DNA of 6,486 nt from Peptostreptococcaceae bacterium (GCA_016650135.1 JAENWH010000115.1:1-6486); one strand, 5' to 3'; shown: positions 1 through 5,696, counted from the first letter of the stretch. Notes: generated by a model not told the origin, from the sequence alone. Translations and numbers: made by a program.

Positions 1-75
1 AGTGGCTGAAAAATATGCCGAAAGTGCTACCAGAATAATAAGTACTAATATGGTCATCGTATTATGCTCGTCCAT
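1..75 (-). CDS. N-terminus of a CNNM/DUF21 hemolysin-like membrane protein (partial)
   Basis: The leftward frame opens with ATG at 75 and stays open to the window edge for 25 codons. The peptide starts MDEHNTMTI and continues as a hydrophobic helix, VLIILVALSAYFSAT. A short polar start followed by a helix ending in LSAxFSAxE is typical of the first membrane segment of CNNM/DUF21 proteins (CorC/YhdP/TlyC type, linked to magnesium or other cation efflux). The family usually continues with ETA, which lies outside the window. A purine-rich site (AGAAAGAGG on the minus strand, 88-96) lies 12 bases before the ATG, slightly far but usable. The family call is inference from this one helix; any other N-terminally anchored membrane protein is possible. 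Confidence 0.55.
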   Translation of the reverse strand, partial: MDEHNTMTILVLIILVALSAYFSAT

Positions 76-91
76 TTTTTTTATAAACCTC

Positions 92-246
92 TTTCTTATG
101 CACACAATTATTATCAATATACAAACTTATAAACCCATTAATTATAAATATATAAACTTATAAACACATTAACTATAAATATATAAACTTATGCGTCCAA
201 TTAGCACAAATATACAATTATACATATCCATTAAATATTTTGAACA
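92..246. repeat. Array of 31-bp AT-rich imperfect tandem repeats
   Basis: Units start at about 92, 123, 154, 185 and 216. The units at 123 and 154 are nearly identical, differing at two positions: both read AAACTTATAAAC, then CATTAA, then TATAAATATAT. The unit at 185 keeps AAACTTAT and diverges after it. It resembles the first unit (92), which shares CTTATGC, CAATTA and ATATAC with it. The last unit (216) is clearly degenerate. The period of 31 bp is close to three helical turns, so repeated features would face the same side of the DNA. The first unit overlaps the ribosome binding site of the CNNM-like gene. Function is unknown; curved DNA, a regulator array or simple slippage are all possible. 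Confidence 0.75.
96..104 (+). promoter_or_regulatory. DnaA-box match TTATGCACA
   Basis: TTATGCACA fits the DnaA box consensus TTATNCACA exactly. It sits in the first unit of the 31-bp array, just upstream of the CNNM-like gene. A single 9-mer is weak evidence, but three perfect TTATCCACA-type boxes occur elsewhere in the window. Confidence 0.3.
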
Positions 247-392
247 TGTTGGTTTATTATACTACTTTTAACCACCATTGTAAATCTGTATCTACGGCTC
301 AGCCTGGCAATGATTGGCTGCATTCTTTTATGGCGGTTGACGCAAATCCAACATTAATCAGCATTCATCAAAAGACAATTTGTCAGAAAAGG

Positions 393-421
393 TGGAAAAC
401 CAATCCCCTAAATGGTACAAT
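393..421 (+). promoter_or_regulatory. Candidate extended -10 promoter for the MscS operon
   Basis: TGGTACAAT at 413-421 gives an extended -10 (TGn then TACAAT). A poor -35, TGGAAA at 393-398, lies 17 bases upstream. It would leave a leader of about 200 bases before the MscS start. It is the best candidate I could find in the spacer, but it is weak and other starts are possible. Confidence 0.3.
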
Positions 422-517
422 ACAATTATAACTATAGCAAAAATTTCGTTCGTTACCATGGTCATTATTACATTCATCACACGGCTATCATCAAAACTCC
501 ATGTAAAGCCCTAACAA

Positions 518-552
518 CAATCATTATTCAAGGAAGCAATCATTATTCAAGG
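518..552 (+). repeat. 16-bp perfect direct repeat, 19-bp pitch
   Basis: CAATCATTATTCAAGG occurs at 518-533 and again, without mismatch, at 537-552, with three bases between copies. A partial echo, GTCATTATTA, lies at 461-470. The pair sits about 75 bases before the MscS start and inside its presumed leader. It could be a regulator site in tandem or a recent local duplication. Confidence 0.8.
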
Positions 553-611
553 CCGAAACCGCAGCCACCGTTAGAAGCCCAAAAGGTTTCTTTAATGCAC
601 TTACATGATAC

Positions 612-629
612 AAAGGGGGAATCAGTTTG
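612..629 (+). promoter_or_regulatory. Strong RBS selecting a TTG start for the MscS gene
   Basis: AAAGGGGGA at 612-620 is a strong Shine-Dalgarno. It is followed, after six bases, by TTG at 627-629. No in-frame ATG lies nearby before the first membrane helix, so the TTG is taken as the start. Confidence 0.8.
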
Positions 630-1748
630 CCACAATTTTTTAGTCAAATTTATCTAAATAATACTATTTTCGATTATCTGATATTCTTGGCATCACTTGT
701 TATAAGCTTTACAGCAATCAAAATCATCGGATATTTTTTAATAAAGCGCCTCACAACAATGGCAGAAAAATCAGAAACACAACCAGATGCTACACAAACA
801 TCAAGTGAAAATTCACAATCATCAGAGGACAATTATTTAATAAAAAGTATAAAGAAAAACATACTTCCGAGTGCATATTTTGCAGTTTTTTATCTTACTT
901 TAAAAATTTTGAATTTAAGTCCTGATGTGGCAAAAATAGTTAACACCCTTTTATTTGCTTTTGCAACCATTATGGGTGCAATCATTGCTTCTAATGTTGT
1001 AATCTTTCTTTTCAGCAAATATTGGGGATCAAAACCTAAAGATTCCAGAAACGAACTTACCTTGATATGGATTTCGCGAGCTTTTAAAGCATTGATATGG
1101 GGTATTACCTTAATTTTATTCCTGGAAAATATGGGCATTAAAGTAAACACCCTTATTGCCGGACTTGGTATTGGCGGTTTGGCACTTGCATTTGCTGCCC
1201 AGGCAGTTCTAGCAGACATTTTCTGTTTTTTCACCATTTTCTTTGACAAGCCTTTTGAGATAGGGGATTTTATCATTGTAGGTCCGCAGTTGGGGACTGT
1301 AGAACATATCGGTGTAAAAACAACGCGTTTACGAACTTTAGATGGAGAACAGCTCTTATTCTCAAATACAGATCTGACGAATTCGCGAATCAGAAATTTC
1401 AAGACAATGGAGGAGCGGAGAGTCTTGTTTGTTCTTGGTGTGACATATTCAACTACATATGATCAACTTAAGGAAATTCCAGGCATTCTAAAAAAAATTA
1501 TTTCAAATATCCCGGAAACTACTTTTGGGAGAACGCATTTCGTTTCCTACGGCGCATACAGTCTGAATTTTGAAATAGCGTATTACGTCTTAAGCAGCGA
1601 TTTTGACAAATATTTGGATATCCATCAGGAAGTCAACCTGCGCATCAAAGAAGAATTTGAAAAAATGAACATTCAGTTTGCCTTCCCAACTCAAACTTTA
1701 CATTTGCAGAACAACTCAATTACAACATTCGAGGGAAATGATAAATAA
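627..1748 (+). CDS. MscS-family mechanosensitive ion channel
   Basis: This is a 373-residue inner-membrane channel of the MscS family, which opens under membrane tension and releases solutes during osmotic downshock. Hydrophobic segments lie at about residues 14-39, 77-97, 103-130 and 147-167. The pore-lining helix is at about 172-206, with the Gly/Ala-rich signature AGLGIGGLALAFAAQ at 178-192. The beta domain follows, with FDKPFEIGDFI (206-216), GTVEHIGVKTTRLRT (223-237) and a polar stretch ending LFSNTDL. The C-terminal alpha/beta domain ends with the usual IQFAFPTQTLHL. Between the first and second helices (about 44-70) is an unusual Ser/Thr/Gln/Glu-rich linker. The start is TTG with a strong ribosome binding site. 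The gene leads a probable two-gene operon with the iron-sulfur protein downstream; the functional link between the two is not evident. Confidence 0.93.
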   Translation: MPQFFSQIYLNNTIFDYLIFLASLVISFTAIKIIGYFLIKRLTTMAEKSETQPDATQTSSENSQSSEDNYLIKSIKKNILPSAYFAVFYLTLKILNLSPDVAKIVNTLLFAFATIMGAIIASNVVIFLFSKYWGSKPKDSRNELTLIWISRAFKALIWGITLILFLENMGIKVNTLIAGLGIGGLALAFAAQAVLADIFCFFTIFFDKPFEIGDFIIVGPQLGTVEHIGVKTTRLRTLDGEQLLFSNTDLTNSRIRNFKTMEERRVLFVLGVTYSTTYDQLKEIPGILKKIISNIPETTFGRTHFVSYGAYSLNFEIAYYVLSSDFDKYLDIHQEVNLRIKEEFEKMNIQFAFPTQTLHLQNNSITTFEGNDK

Positions 1749-1774
1749 AAAAATTATAAAACGAGGTATAAATT

Positions 1775-2692
1775 ATGAACAAAAAAGAACTGGATAATTT
1801 AATCTTAACCACTTATAATGATCTGGAAAACAACAACTTTGCCACTCTTGGAATGCAGGACAAACCAATGTGGGAAGCACCTTTAATTGGTGTCGCTGCT
1901 GGAGATGACAAATATTTTAACTTTCTGAAAGAACACATCGGCGCCTTTCACTGGAGCCCCATCGATGCATTTCAACTAAAATACATCTATACTCTGGCTA
2001 ATTCGCCGGCCTATCAGACAAGTGTATCTACGACTGTACCGACCAATCCATCTGGTGTAACGGCAACTGTACCGGCCAATCTACGAGTTGTTTCCATTGC
2101 TTTCCCTCAAACGATGGAAACCAAGGAAACTCAAATGGTAGAAACCCGTTGCCCTTCAAAAAACTGGATTGTTTCCAGAGGAGAATGGGAGCCATTGCTG
2201 AAAACCTTCAGCGACAGGTTGGTATCAGCCCTGGAATCCAAAGGGATTCGAGCAGTTTCCATTGACCTTCAACCTGAATTTTCTGTCATCAAAACCGGTT
2301 CGTTAGGCCTGGCTTCTACATGGTCACACAGGCATTATGCATATGCCGCAGGTCTTGGGACCTTTGGCTTGTCAGATGGACTTATTACAGAAAAAGGCAA
2401 AGCTGTGAGATTTACCTCTCTAATTATTGAAGCACCCATTGAAATTACTGAGCGCCAATATACAGGCCCTTACGACTGGTGCTTGTTTTATAAAAATGGC
2501 AGCTGCGGCAAATGCATCAACAGGTGTCCTATTCATGCCATTTCATTTGAAGGTCATGATAAAAACACATGTCTCGCCTACGAAGACTACTTCGCAGAGC
2601 ATTACTGGCCAGATGGGTTAGATCGAAAAGATTATATTTTAGGCTGTGGCCTTTGCCAGGTGGGGATTCCCTGTCAGGACAAACGGCCGTAA
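1775..2692 (+). CDS. QueG-like 4Fe-4S cluster protein
   Basis: This 305-residue, probably cytosolic protein resembles the core and C-terminus of the epoxyqueuosine reductase (QueG)/reductive dehalogenase superfamily. The stretch AYAAGLGTFGLSDGLITEKG (189-208) resembles the part of QueG that precedes its cluster domain. A ferredoxin-like domain follows with Cys244-x2-Cys247-x3-Cys251-Pro. Further cysteines at 266, 291, 294 and 300 (CGLCQVGIPC) suggest two 4Fe-4S clusters. It lacks the YARGxDYH motif and the HEAT-repeat tail of true QueG, so the reaction and any corrinoid cofactor are unknown. Automatic pipelines often call such proteins epoxyqueuosine reductase; I would not. The ATG at 1775 has GAGG at 1763-1766, eight bases upstream. 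The gene follows MscS by 26 bases with no terminator seen between. An in-frame 33-bp duplication lies at residues 83-104. Confidence 0.82.
   Translation: MNKKELDNLILTTYNDLENNNFATLGMQDKPMWEAPLIGVAAGDDKYFNFLKEHIGAFHWSPIDAFQLKYIYTLANSPAYQTSVSTTVPTNPSGVTATVPANLRVVSIAFPQTMETKETQMVETRCPSKNWIVSRGEWEPLLKTFSDRLVSALESKGIRAVSIDLQPEFSVIKTGSLGLASTWSHRHYAYAAGLGTFGLSDGLITEKGKAVRFTSLIIEAPIEITERQYTGPYDWCLFYKNGSCGKCINRCPIHAISFEGHDKNTCLAYEDYFAEHYWPDGLDRKDYILGCGLCQVGIPCQDKRP
2021..2086 (+). repeat. In-frame 33-bp tandem duplication inside the QueG-like gene
   Basis: The segments 2021-2053 and 2054-2086 match at 23 of 33 positions. The best-kept part is ACTGTACCGACCAATC in the first copy and ACTGTACCGGCCAATC in the second. 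Eleven codons are repeated, giving TVPTNPSG then TVPANLRV in the protein. The reading frame is kept. The duplicated part is a Thr/Val/Pro-rich linker just before a predicted beta strand (LRVVSIAFP). Confidence 0.7.
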
Positions 2693-2723
2693 ACCTTGCA
2701 AATCAAGAGTTTTATGCATACTC

Positions 2724-2764
2724 AAAAAAGTTATCCACAGGAAAGCTGTGGATAACTTTTTTTT
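2724..2764. terminator. Bidirectional intrinsic terminator between convergent genes
   Basis: A perfect 17-bp stem (AAAAAAGTTATCCACAG, 2724-2740) pairs with 2746-2762 around a five-base loop GAAAG. Eight T follow on the plus strand and six on the minus strand. It lies 31 bases after the stop of the QueG-like gene and beyond the end of the broken aspartokinase, so it can stop transcripts from both sides. An outer inverted pair, CCTTGCAA at 2694-2701 with TTGCAAGG at 2776-2783, frames it. Confidence 0.93.
2731..2755. promoter_or_regulatory. Two perfect DnaA boxes in inverted orientation
   Basis: TTATCCACA at 2731-2739 and its reverse complement TGTGGATAA at 2747-2755 are both exact consensus DnaA boxes, seven bases apart. 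They form the arms of the terminator stem. Whether DnaA binds here is not shown; the motif may be a by-product of the hairpin. Confidence 0.45.
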
Positions 2765-2797
2765 AACTTGAGCAATTGCAAGGGTCTCAGAAAACCC

Positions 2798-2829
2798 AAG
2801 CCCAATCTAGGCTGCTTATAATGGGCTTA
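2798..2829. repeat. Third copy of the GCTTATAATGGGCTT repeat, at the broken end of the aspartokinase gene
   Basis: GCTTATAATGGGCTT at 2814-2828 is identical to the core of the right arm of the inverted pair at 5542-5696. Weaker similarity runs further inward. On the left, CAAGCCCA at 2798-2805 equals the outer eight bases of the other arm. Together they make a small imperfect palindrome, AAGCCCA with TGGGCTT. The aspartokinase frame ends inside it: its final codons (Ser-Pro-Leu-stop) are repeat sequence. On the minus strand the palindrome is followed by GGGTTTT and might act as a weak terminator. Confidence 0.65.
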
Positions 2830-4011
2830 CAGTGAACAGTTTCGCTGAAACACCAGGCCTCCTTGACATACCGTAACCTACGGTTGCCACAAGCGCCATA
2901 TTATCAAATACGTCTATGGTATCCGGCTGCAGCTTCCTGTTGATTTCATCGAGAATATCATCAAGTTTCCCATCAAGTAAACTACTGGAAACCACCACTG
3001 AAAGAGTATCAATTCCATTCGGCATGTGTTCAACAATCACATCATTATCTTCAAATATACCAAGAGCTCTCCTTACAAAACCCTTCTCTGCGCTCATCAT
3101 GTTTTTATAAAGTGCGATTACAGTAAAATCCCTGCTACCAGCAATTCCTGTTACAATTCTGCCGCTTGAATTTTCTTCCTCTGAAGTAATCAGCGTTCCC
3201 GGATCATCAGGAATATTTGTATTTCTAATATTTATTGGGATATTTGCCACTCTCACCGGATAAATTGCATCCTCGTGAAGCACCGAAGCCCCCATGTAAG
3301 ACAATTCCCTTAATTCTTTATATGAAATCCTGCTGATTGGCATAGCTTCCGGCACAACTCTTGGGTCCGCCATTAAAAATCCGGAAACATCCGTCCAGTT
3401 TTCATAAACATCCGCTTCTACTGCTCTGGCAACTATTGCTCCCGTAATGTCTGATCCGCCTCTTGAAAAAGTCTTAATTTCCCATTTGGCATTGCACCAT
3501 AAAATCCAGGAATTACTGCCGTTTCATGCTTTGCAAGCTCCTTCTTAATACTTTCGTTGGTTTCCTCCGAAAGAAACCTTCCCTTTTCATCAAAATGAAC
3601 CATTACGGCTGCATCGACAAAATCGTAACCCAGATAGGCTGCGGTAATAATCGCATTCAGGTATTCTCCACGACTGGCAATATAGTCAGTAGAAGCACAT
3701 TTTCTCAAATGATCGATGATTACGCCAAATTCTTTTGTCAGATCCACCTTCGTTCCAAGATTTATGGCCATCGCCGTAAATCTGTCGCATATTACCTGAA
3801 AAACCTGTTCATATGGCAGGTTGTGCTCGATGTGAGTCTTACACAGGTAAAGCAAATCCGTAATTTTATTGTCATCGTTATATCGTTTACCAGGAGCAGA
3901 AACTATAATATATTTTCTGTCCGGATCCGCTATAATAATGTCTCTTGTTTTAGCAATTTGAATGGCATCTGCTACAGAAGAACCTCTAAATTTTGTAACT
4001 TTGAGTCCCAT
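2816..4011 (-). pseudogene. lysC: Aspartokinase, frameshifted and truncated
   Basis: Aspartate kinase phosphorylates aspartate at the start of lysine, threonine and methionine synthesis. The first part (4011 to about 3478, 178 residues) has SAPGKR (38-43), the active-site stretch SRGEYLNA (113-120) and ends GFYGAMPNGK. A one-base loss then shifts the frame, which hits TAG at 3433-3435. The other frame continues the protein perfectly from 3478: IKTFSRGGSDITGA, an ACT domain from about 3220, and the start of a second ACT domain (VATVGYGMSRRPGVSAKLF). It stops at 2816 after AKLFTVSPL, whereas the family normally continues for about 40 residues. The joined product would be near 398 residues against about 440. 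The ATP-site motif is KFRGSS, not KFGGSS. The start has AAAGG at 4020-4024, overlapping the metK stop, so it was the second gene of the metK operon. An assembly error could explain the frameshift but not the other two defects. Confidence 0.87.
3476..3482 (-). other. Frameshift site in the aspartokinase gene (one A missing)
   Basis: The minus strand reads GGGAAATTAAGACTTTTTC. Adding one A to the AAA run gives Gly-Lys-Ile-Lys-Thr-Phe-Ser-Arg-Gly-Gly, the usual family sequence. Without it the frame reads Gly-Lys-Leu-Arg-Leu-Phe-Gln. No convincing -1 slippery heptamer is present. A run of five T eight bases on could in principle restore the frame by transcript slippage. Confidence 0.8.
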
Positions 4012-4022
4012 TTGTTTAACCT

Positions 4023-5207
4023 TTACAGACCAGCATCTTTTCTAAGAATTTCTGCCTTATCTGTCCTTTCCCACGGAATATCTATATCTGTTCTTCCAAA
4101 ATGTCCATAAACCGCAACCTGACGATAAATTGGTCTTCTTAAATCAAGAGTCTCTATGATTGCGGCAGGTCTTAAATCAAAATGTTTCCTTACCAGTTCG
4201 GTAAGTTTATCATCCGCTATTTTTCCTGTGCCAAAAGTCTCTACCAGTATTGAAACCGGGTGTGCTACACCGATTGCATAGGCAAGTTCAAGTTCACATT
4301 TATCTGCAAGTCCTGCAGCGACAATATTCTTTGCAACATATCTTGCTGCATAAGTTGCTGATCTGTCAACTTTCGTTGGATCTTTTCCACTGAATGCTCC
4401 GCCGCCATGTCTGGAATATCCCCCGTATGTATCAACAATAATTTTTCTTCCAGTTAATCCTGAATCCCCGTTAGGTCCTCCTATTACAAATCTGCCTGTT
4501 GGATTAACGTAATATTTTGTTGCGTCATCAAGCAATTCTGCCGGTATGATTGGCTTTACTACAAACTCAATGATGTCCTTCTTCATCTGCTCCATAGAAA
4601 TATCAGGATCATGTTGTGAAGAAATCAGCACTGTATCCACTCTAACAACCTTGCTGTCCTCGTATTCTACAGTAACCTGTGTTTTTCCATCAGGTCTCAG
4701 GTATGCTAATTTCCCCGATTTCCTCACATCAGCCAACTGCTTCGCAAGTTTATGTGCAAGTGAGATTGGCATTGGCATCAGTTCAGGTGTTTCAGTACAC
4801 GCAAATCCAAACATGATTCCCTGGTCTCCTGCGCCGATTGAATCATAGATTTCGCAACTGGTTTCTTCCTTGCATTCAAGTGCCTTGTCAACACCCATGG
4901 CAATATCGCTGGACTGTTCATGAATTGTTGTTAAAACAGCGCATGTATTTCCGTCAAAACCATATTCGCTCTTTGTATAGCCAACATCGCATATTACACC
5001 TCTGATAATTTTGGGAATGTCGATATAACAGTCCGTCGTAATTTCTCCCATAACCATTGCATATCCTGTGGCTACTGTTGTTTCTGCAGCAACTCTACCG
5101 TTTGGATCCTGCTCCATTATCGCATCAAGTATAGCATCAGAAATCTGATCGCAAAGTTTGTCTGGATGTCCTTCAGTAACAGACTCAGATGTAAATAATC
5201 TTTTCAT
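4023..5207 (-). CDS. metK: S-adenosylmethionine synthase (methionine adenosyltransferase)
   Basis: This cytosolic enzyme makes S-adenosylmethionine from methionine and ATP. The 394-residue product has normal length and all family signatures: TEGHPDK (11-17, with the catalytic His), the hexapeptide GAGDQG (125-130), the glycine-rich GGGAFSGKD (268-276), and the C-terminal TDIDIPWE (373-380). No defect is visible. The ATG at 5207 is preceded by AAGGAG (5213-5218) at five bases. It has its own promoter, a SAM-I riboswitch and a terminator in the leader, so its product's level controls it. The broken aspartokinase follows after 11 bases and shares the transcript. Confidence 0.98.
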   Translation of the reverse strand: MKRLFTSESVTEGHPDKLCDQISDAILDAIMEQDPNGRVAAETTVATGYAMVMGEITTDCYIDIPKIIRGVICDVGYTKSEYGFDGNTCAVLTTIHEQSSDIAMGVDKALECKEETSCEIYDSIGAGDQGIMFGFACTETPELMPMPISLAHKLAKQLADVRKSGKLAYLRPDGKTQVTVEYEDSKVVRVDTVLISSQHDPDISMEQMKKDIIEFVVKPIIPAELLDDATKYYVNPTGRFVIGGPNGDSGLTGRKIIVDTYGGYSRHGGGAFSGKDPTKVDRSATYAARYVAKNIVAAGLADKCELELAYAIGVAHPVSILVETFGTGKIADDKLTELVRKHFDLRPAAIIETLDLRRPIYRQVAVYGHFGRTDIDIPWERTDKAEILRKDAGL

Positions 5208-5222
5208 TTTTTCTCCTTTTCA

Positions 5223-5246
5223 GCTAGGGCCTGGTGGCGCACTAGC
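5223..5246 (-). other. Hairpin just before the metK ribosome binding site
   Basis: GCTAG (5223-5227) and CTAGC (5242-5246) form an outer stem, with GGC/GCC paired inside around a four-base loop. It lies between the leader terminator and the AAGGAG site, only four bases from it. GGCGC further upstream in the leader could pair alternatively with GCGCC of this hairpin. A regulatory role is speculative. Confidence 0.4.
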
Positions 5247-5283
5247 ACTTAATTAATGGTCTACGTCCCTTGCAGCGCCTTGA

Positions 5284-5315
5284 CTATAATAAAATCCCCT
5301 TCAAAAGAAGAGGAT
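5284..5315 (-). terminator. Riboswitch-controlled intrinsic terminator of metK
   Basis: On the minus strand ATCCTCTTC pairs with GAAGGGGAT (one G-U pair) around a TTTT loop, followed by TTTATTATAG. It lies 22 bases after the SAM-I aptamer and 76 bases before metK. GAGGGG at the 3' edge of the aptamer can pair with CTCTTC of the terminator's first strand, a possible antiterminator. Confidence 0.88.
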
Positions 5316-5336
5316 AGATAAACAATTATTTCTCCC

Positions 5337-5469
5337 CTCATCTTTCTGATTTAGTCAGTAGGATTTAGCACCTTTTCCATTGTTTAAACAAATGTTTTGC
5401 AAATGTTTAAAAACAATACCTAGGTTGCTGGACTTCGTCGGGCCTATTCCCTCAGTCACTCTCGATAAG
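5337..5469 (-). ncRNA. SAM-I (S-box) riboswitch aptamer in the metK leader
   Basis: Read on the minus strand, the conserved elements occur in order. P1 is CTTATC (5464-5469) with GATGAG (5337-5342). GAGGGA is at 5448-5453, followed by GGCCC. GCAACC is at 5423-5428, and GGTGCTAA at 5365-5372. P4 is CTGACTAAATCAG at 5346-5358. P3 is unusually long and AT-rich: ATTGTTTTTAAACA pairs with TGTTTAAACAAT with a small bulge, making the aptamer about 133 bases. S-adenosylmethionine binding should stabilise P1, free the terminator downstream, and stop transcription of metK, the gene for the enzyme that makes the ligand. Confidence 0.95.
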
Positions 5470-5501
5470 GATTCTATTCAGTTTTTACAATTACTTTATA
5501 A

Positions 5502-5529
5502 AGTATACCCGCTTTATTTTGAATGTCAA
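5502..5529 (-). promoter_or_regulatory. Sigma-A-type promoter of metK
   Basis: On the minus strand TTGACA (5524-5529, perfect -35) is followed after 16 bases by TATACT (5502-5507). Transcription would start near 5495, about 25 bases before the aptamer. The left arm of the inverted repeat pair begins 13 bases upstream of the -35. Confidence 0.85.
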
Positions 5530-5541
5530 CAATTTTTTTTA

Positions 5542-5696
5542 CAAGCCCATTATAAGCATCCGATATTGGGTTTGTTAAAATATTAACGCCTGCAGTTGGT
5601 GGGTTTCTCAAATTATCCCCTGTGGATAAGTTTTTTTCAAATTTATATGAACAAACAAAATGTTGGTTGCTTATTCGGATGCTTATAATGGGCTTG
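5542..5696. mobile_element. Candidate MITE-like element with 22-bp terminal inverted repeats
   Basis: The arm at 5542-5563 (begins CAAGCCCATTATAAGC) and the arm at 5675-5696 (ends GCTTATAATGGGCTTG) are perfect inverted copies over 22 bases, 111 bases apart. There is no coding frame between them. The interior has a DnaA box with a weak hairpin. A shorter, slightly diverged copy of the arm ends the aspartokinase gene at 2814-2828. Perfect long arms, no gene, and scattered copies suggest a small non-autonomous transposable element. I see no clear target-site duplication at the edges, so this remains a candidate. Confidence 0.55.
5610..5637 (+). promoter_or_regulatory. DnaA box in a weak hairpin with a T-tract
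   Basis: TGTGGATAA at 5621-5629 is a perfect DnaA box (minus orientation). TTATCC (5613-5618) pairs with GGATAA (5624-5629) around five bases, and seven T follow. CTGTGGATAA plus the T-tract is shared with the terminator at 2746-2764, which looks like a better-kept relative. A weak terminator role on the plus strand is possible. Confidence 0.45.

Larger units (their letters stand above)
76..626. other. Gene-free AT-rich spacer between divergent genes
   Basis: No frame in this 551-base stretch has both a credible ribosome binding site and a recognisable product. It separates the leftward CNNM-like start from the rightward MscS gene, so it should hold both promoters. Contents include the 31-bp tandem array on the left, an 11-bp palindrome GACAATTTGTC at 374-384, a 16-bp direct repeat pair at 518-552, and a loose GAAACC/GGTTTC inverted pair near 555-590. 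Open stretches at 240-431 and 412-657 look like chance: they have no Shine-Dalgarno and no family-like sequence. Confidence 0.6.

Noticed and set aside
92..246. CRISPR array, from the regular repeats
   Set aside because: The repeats are contiguous, AT-rich and imperfect, with no unique spacers and no cas genes.
240..657. Two short rightward open frames (240-431 and 412-657)
   Set aside because: Neither has a Shine-Dalgarno or family-like sequence, and the second overlaps the MscS start, which has a strong ribosome binding site.
890..1402. Long leftward open frame of 170 codons opposite MscS
   Set aside because: It is a shadow of the clearly real MscS gene: no ribosome binding site and no meaningful product.
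3433..3490. Programmed ribosomal frameshift in the aspartokinase
   Set aside because: No convincing -1 slippery heptamer is present at the junction, and the gene has two further defects, so decay is simpler.
3526..4110. Rightward open frame of 194 codons opposite the aspartokinase and metK end
   Set aside because: It crosses two genes on the other strand that have clear homology. It has no plausible start signal or domain.
5380..5586. Rightward 68-codon frame across the metK leader
   Set aside because: It overlaps the SAM-I aptamer and the metK promoter, which explain this sequence fully.
2694..5696. Replication origin, from the perfect DnaA boxes
   Set aside because: The boxes are few and kilobases apart, with no dense cluster, no AT-rich unwinding block next to them, and no dnaA, dnaN or rep gene.
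2814..5696. A composite transposon bounded by the 2814 and 5675 repeats carrying metK and lysC
   Set aside because: metK is a core gene with normal regulation, the two repeats are in the same orientation, and no transposase is present.
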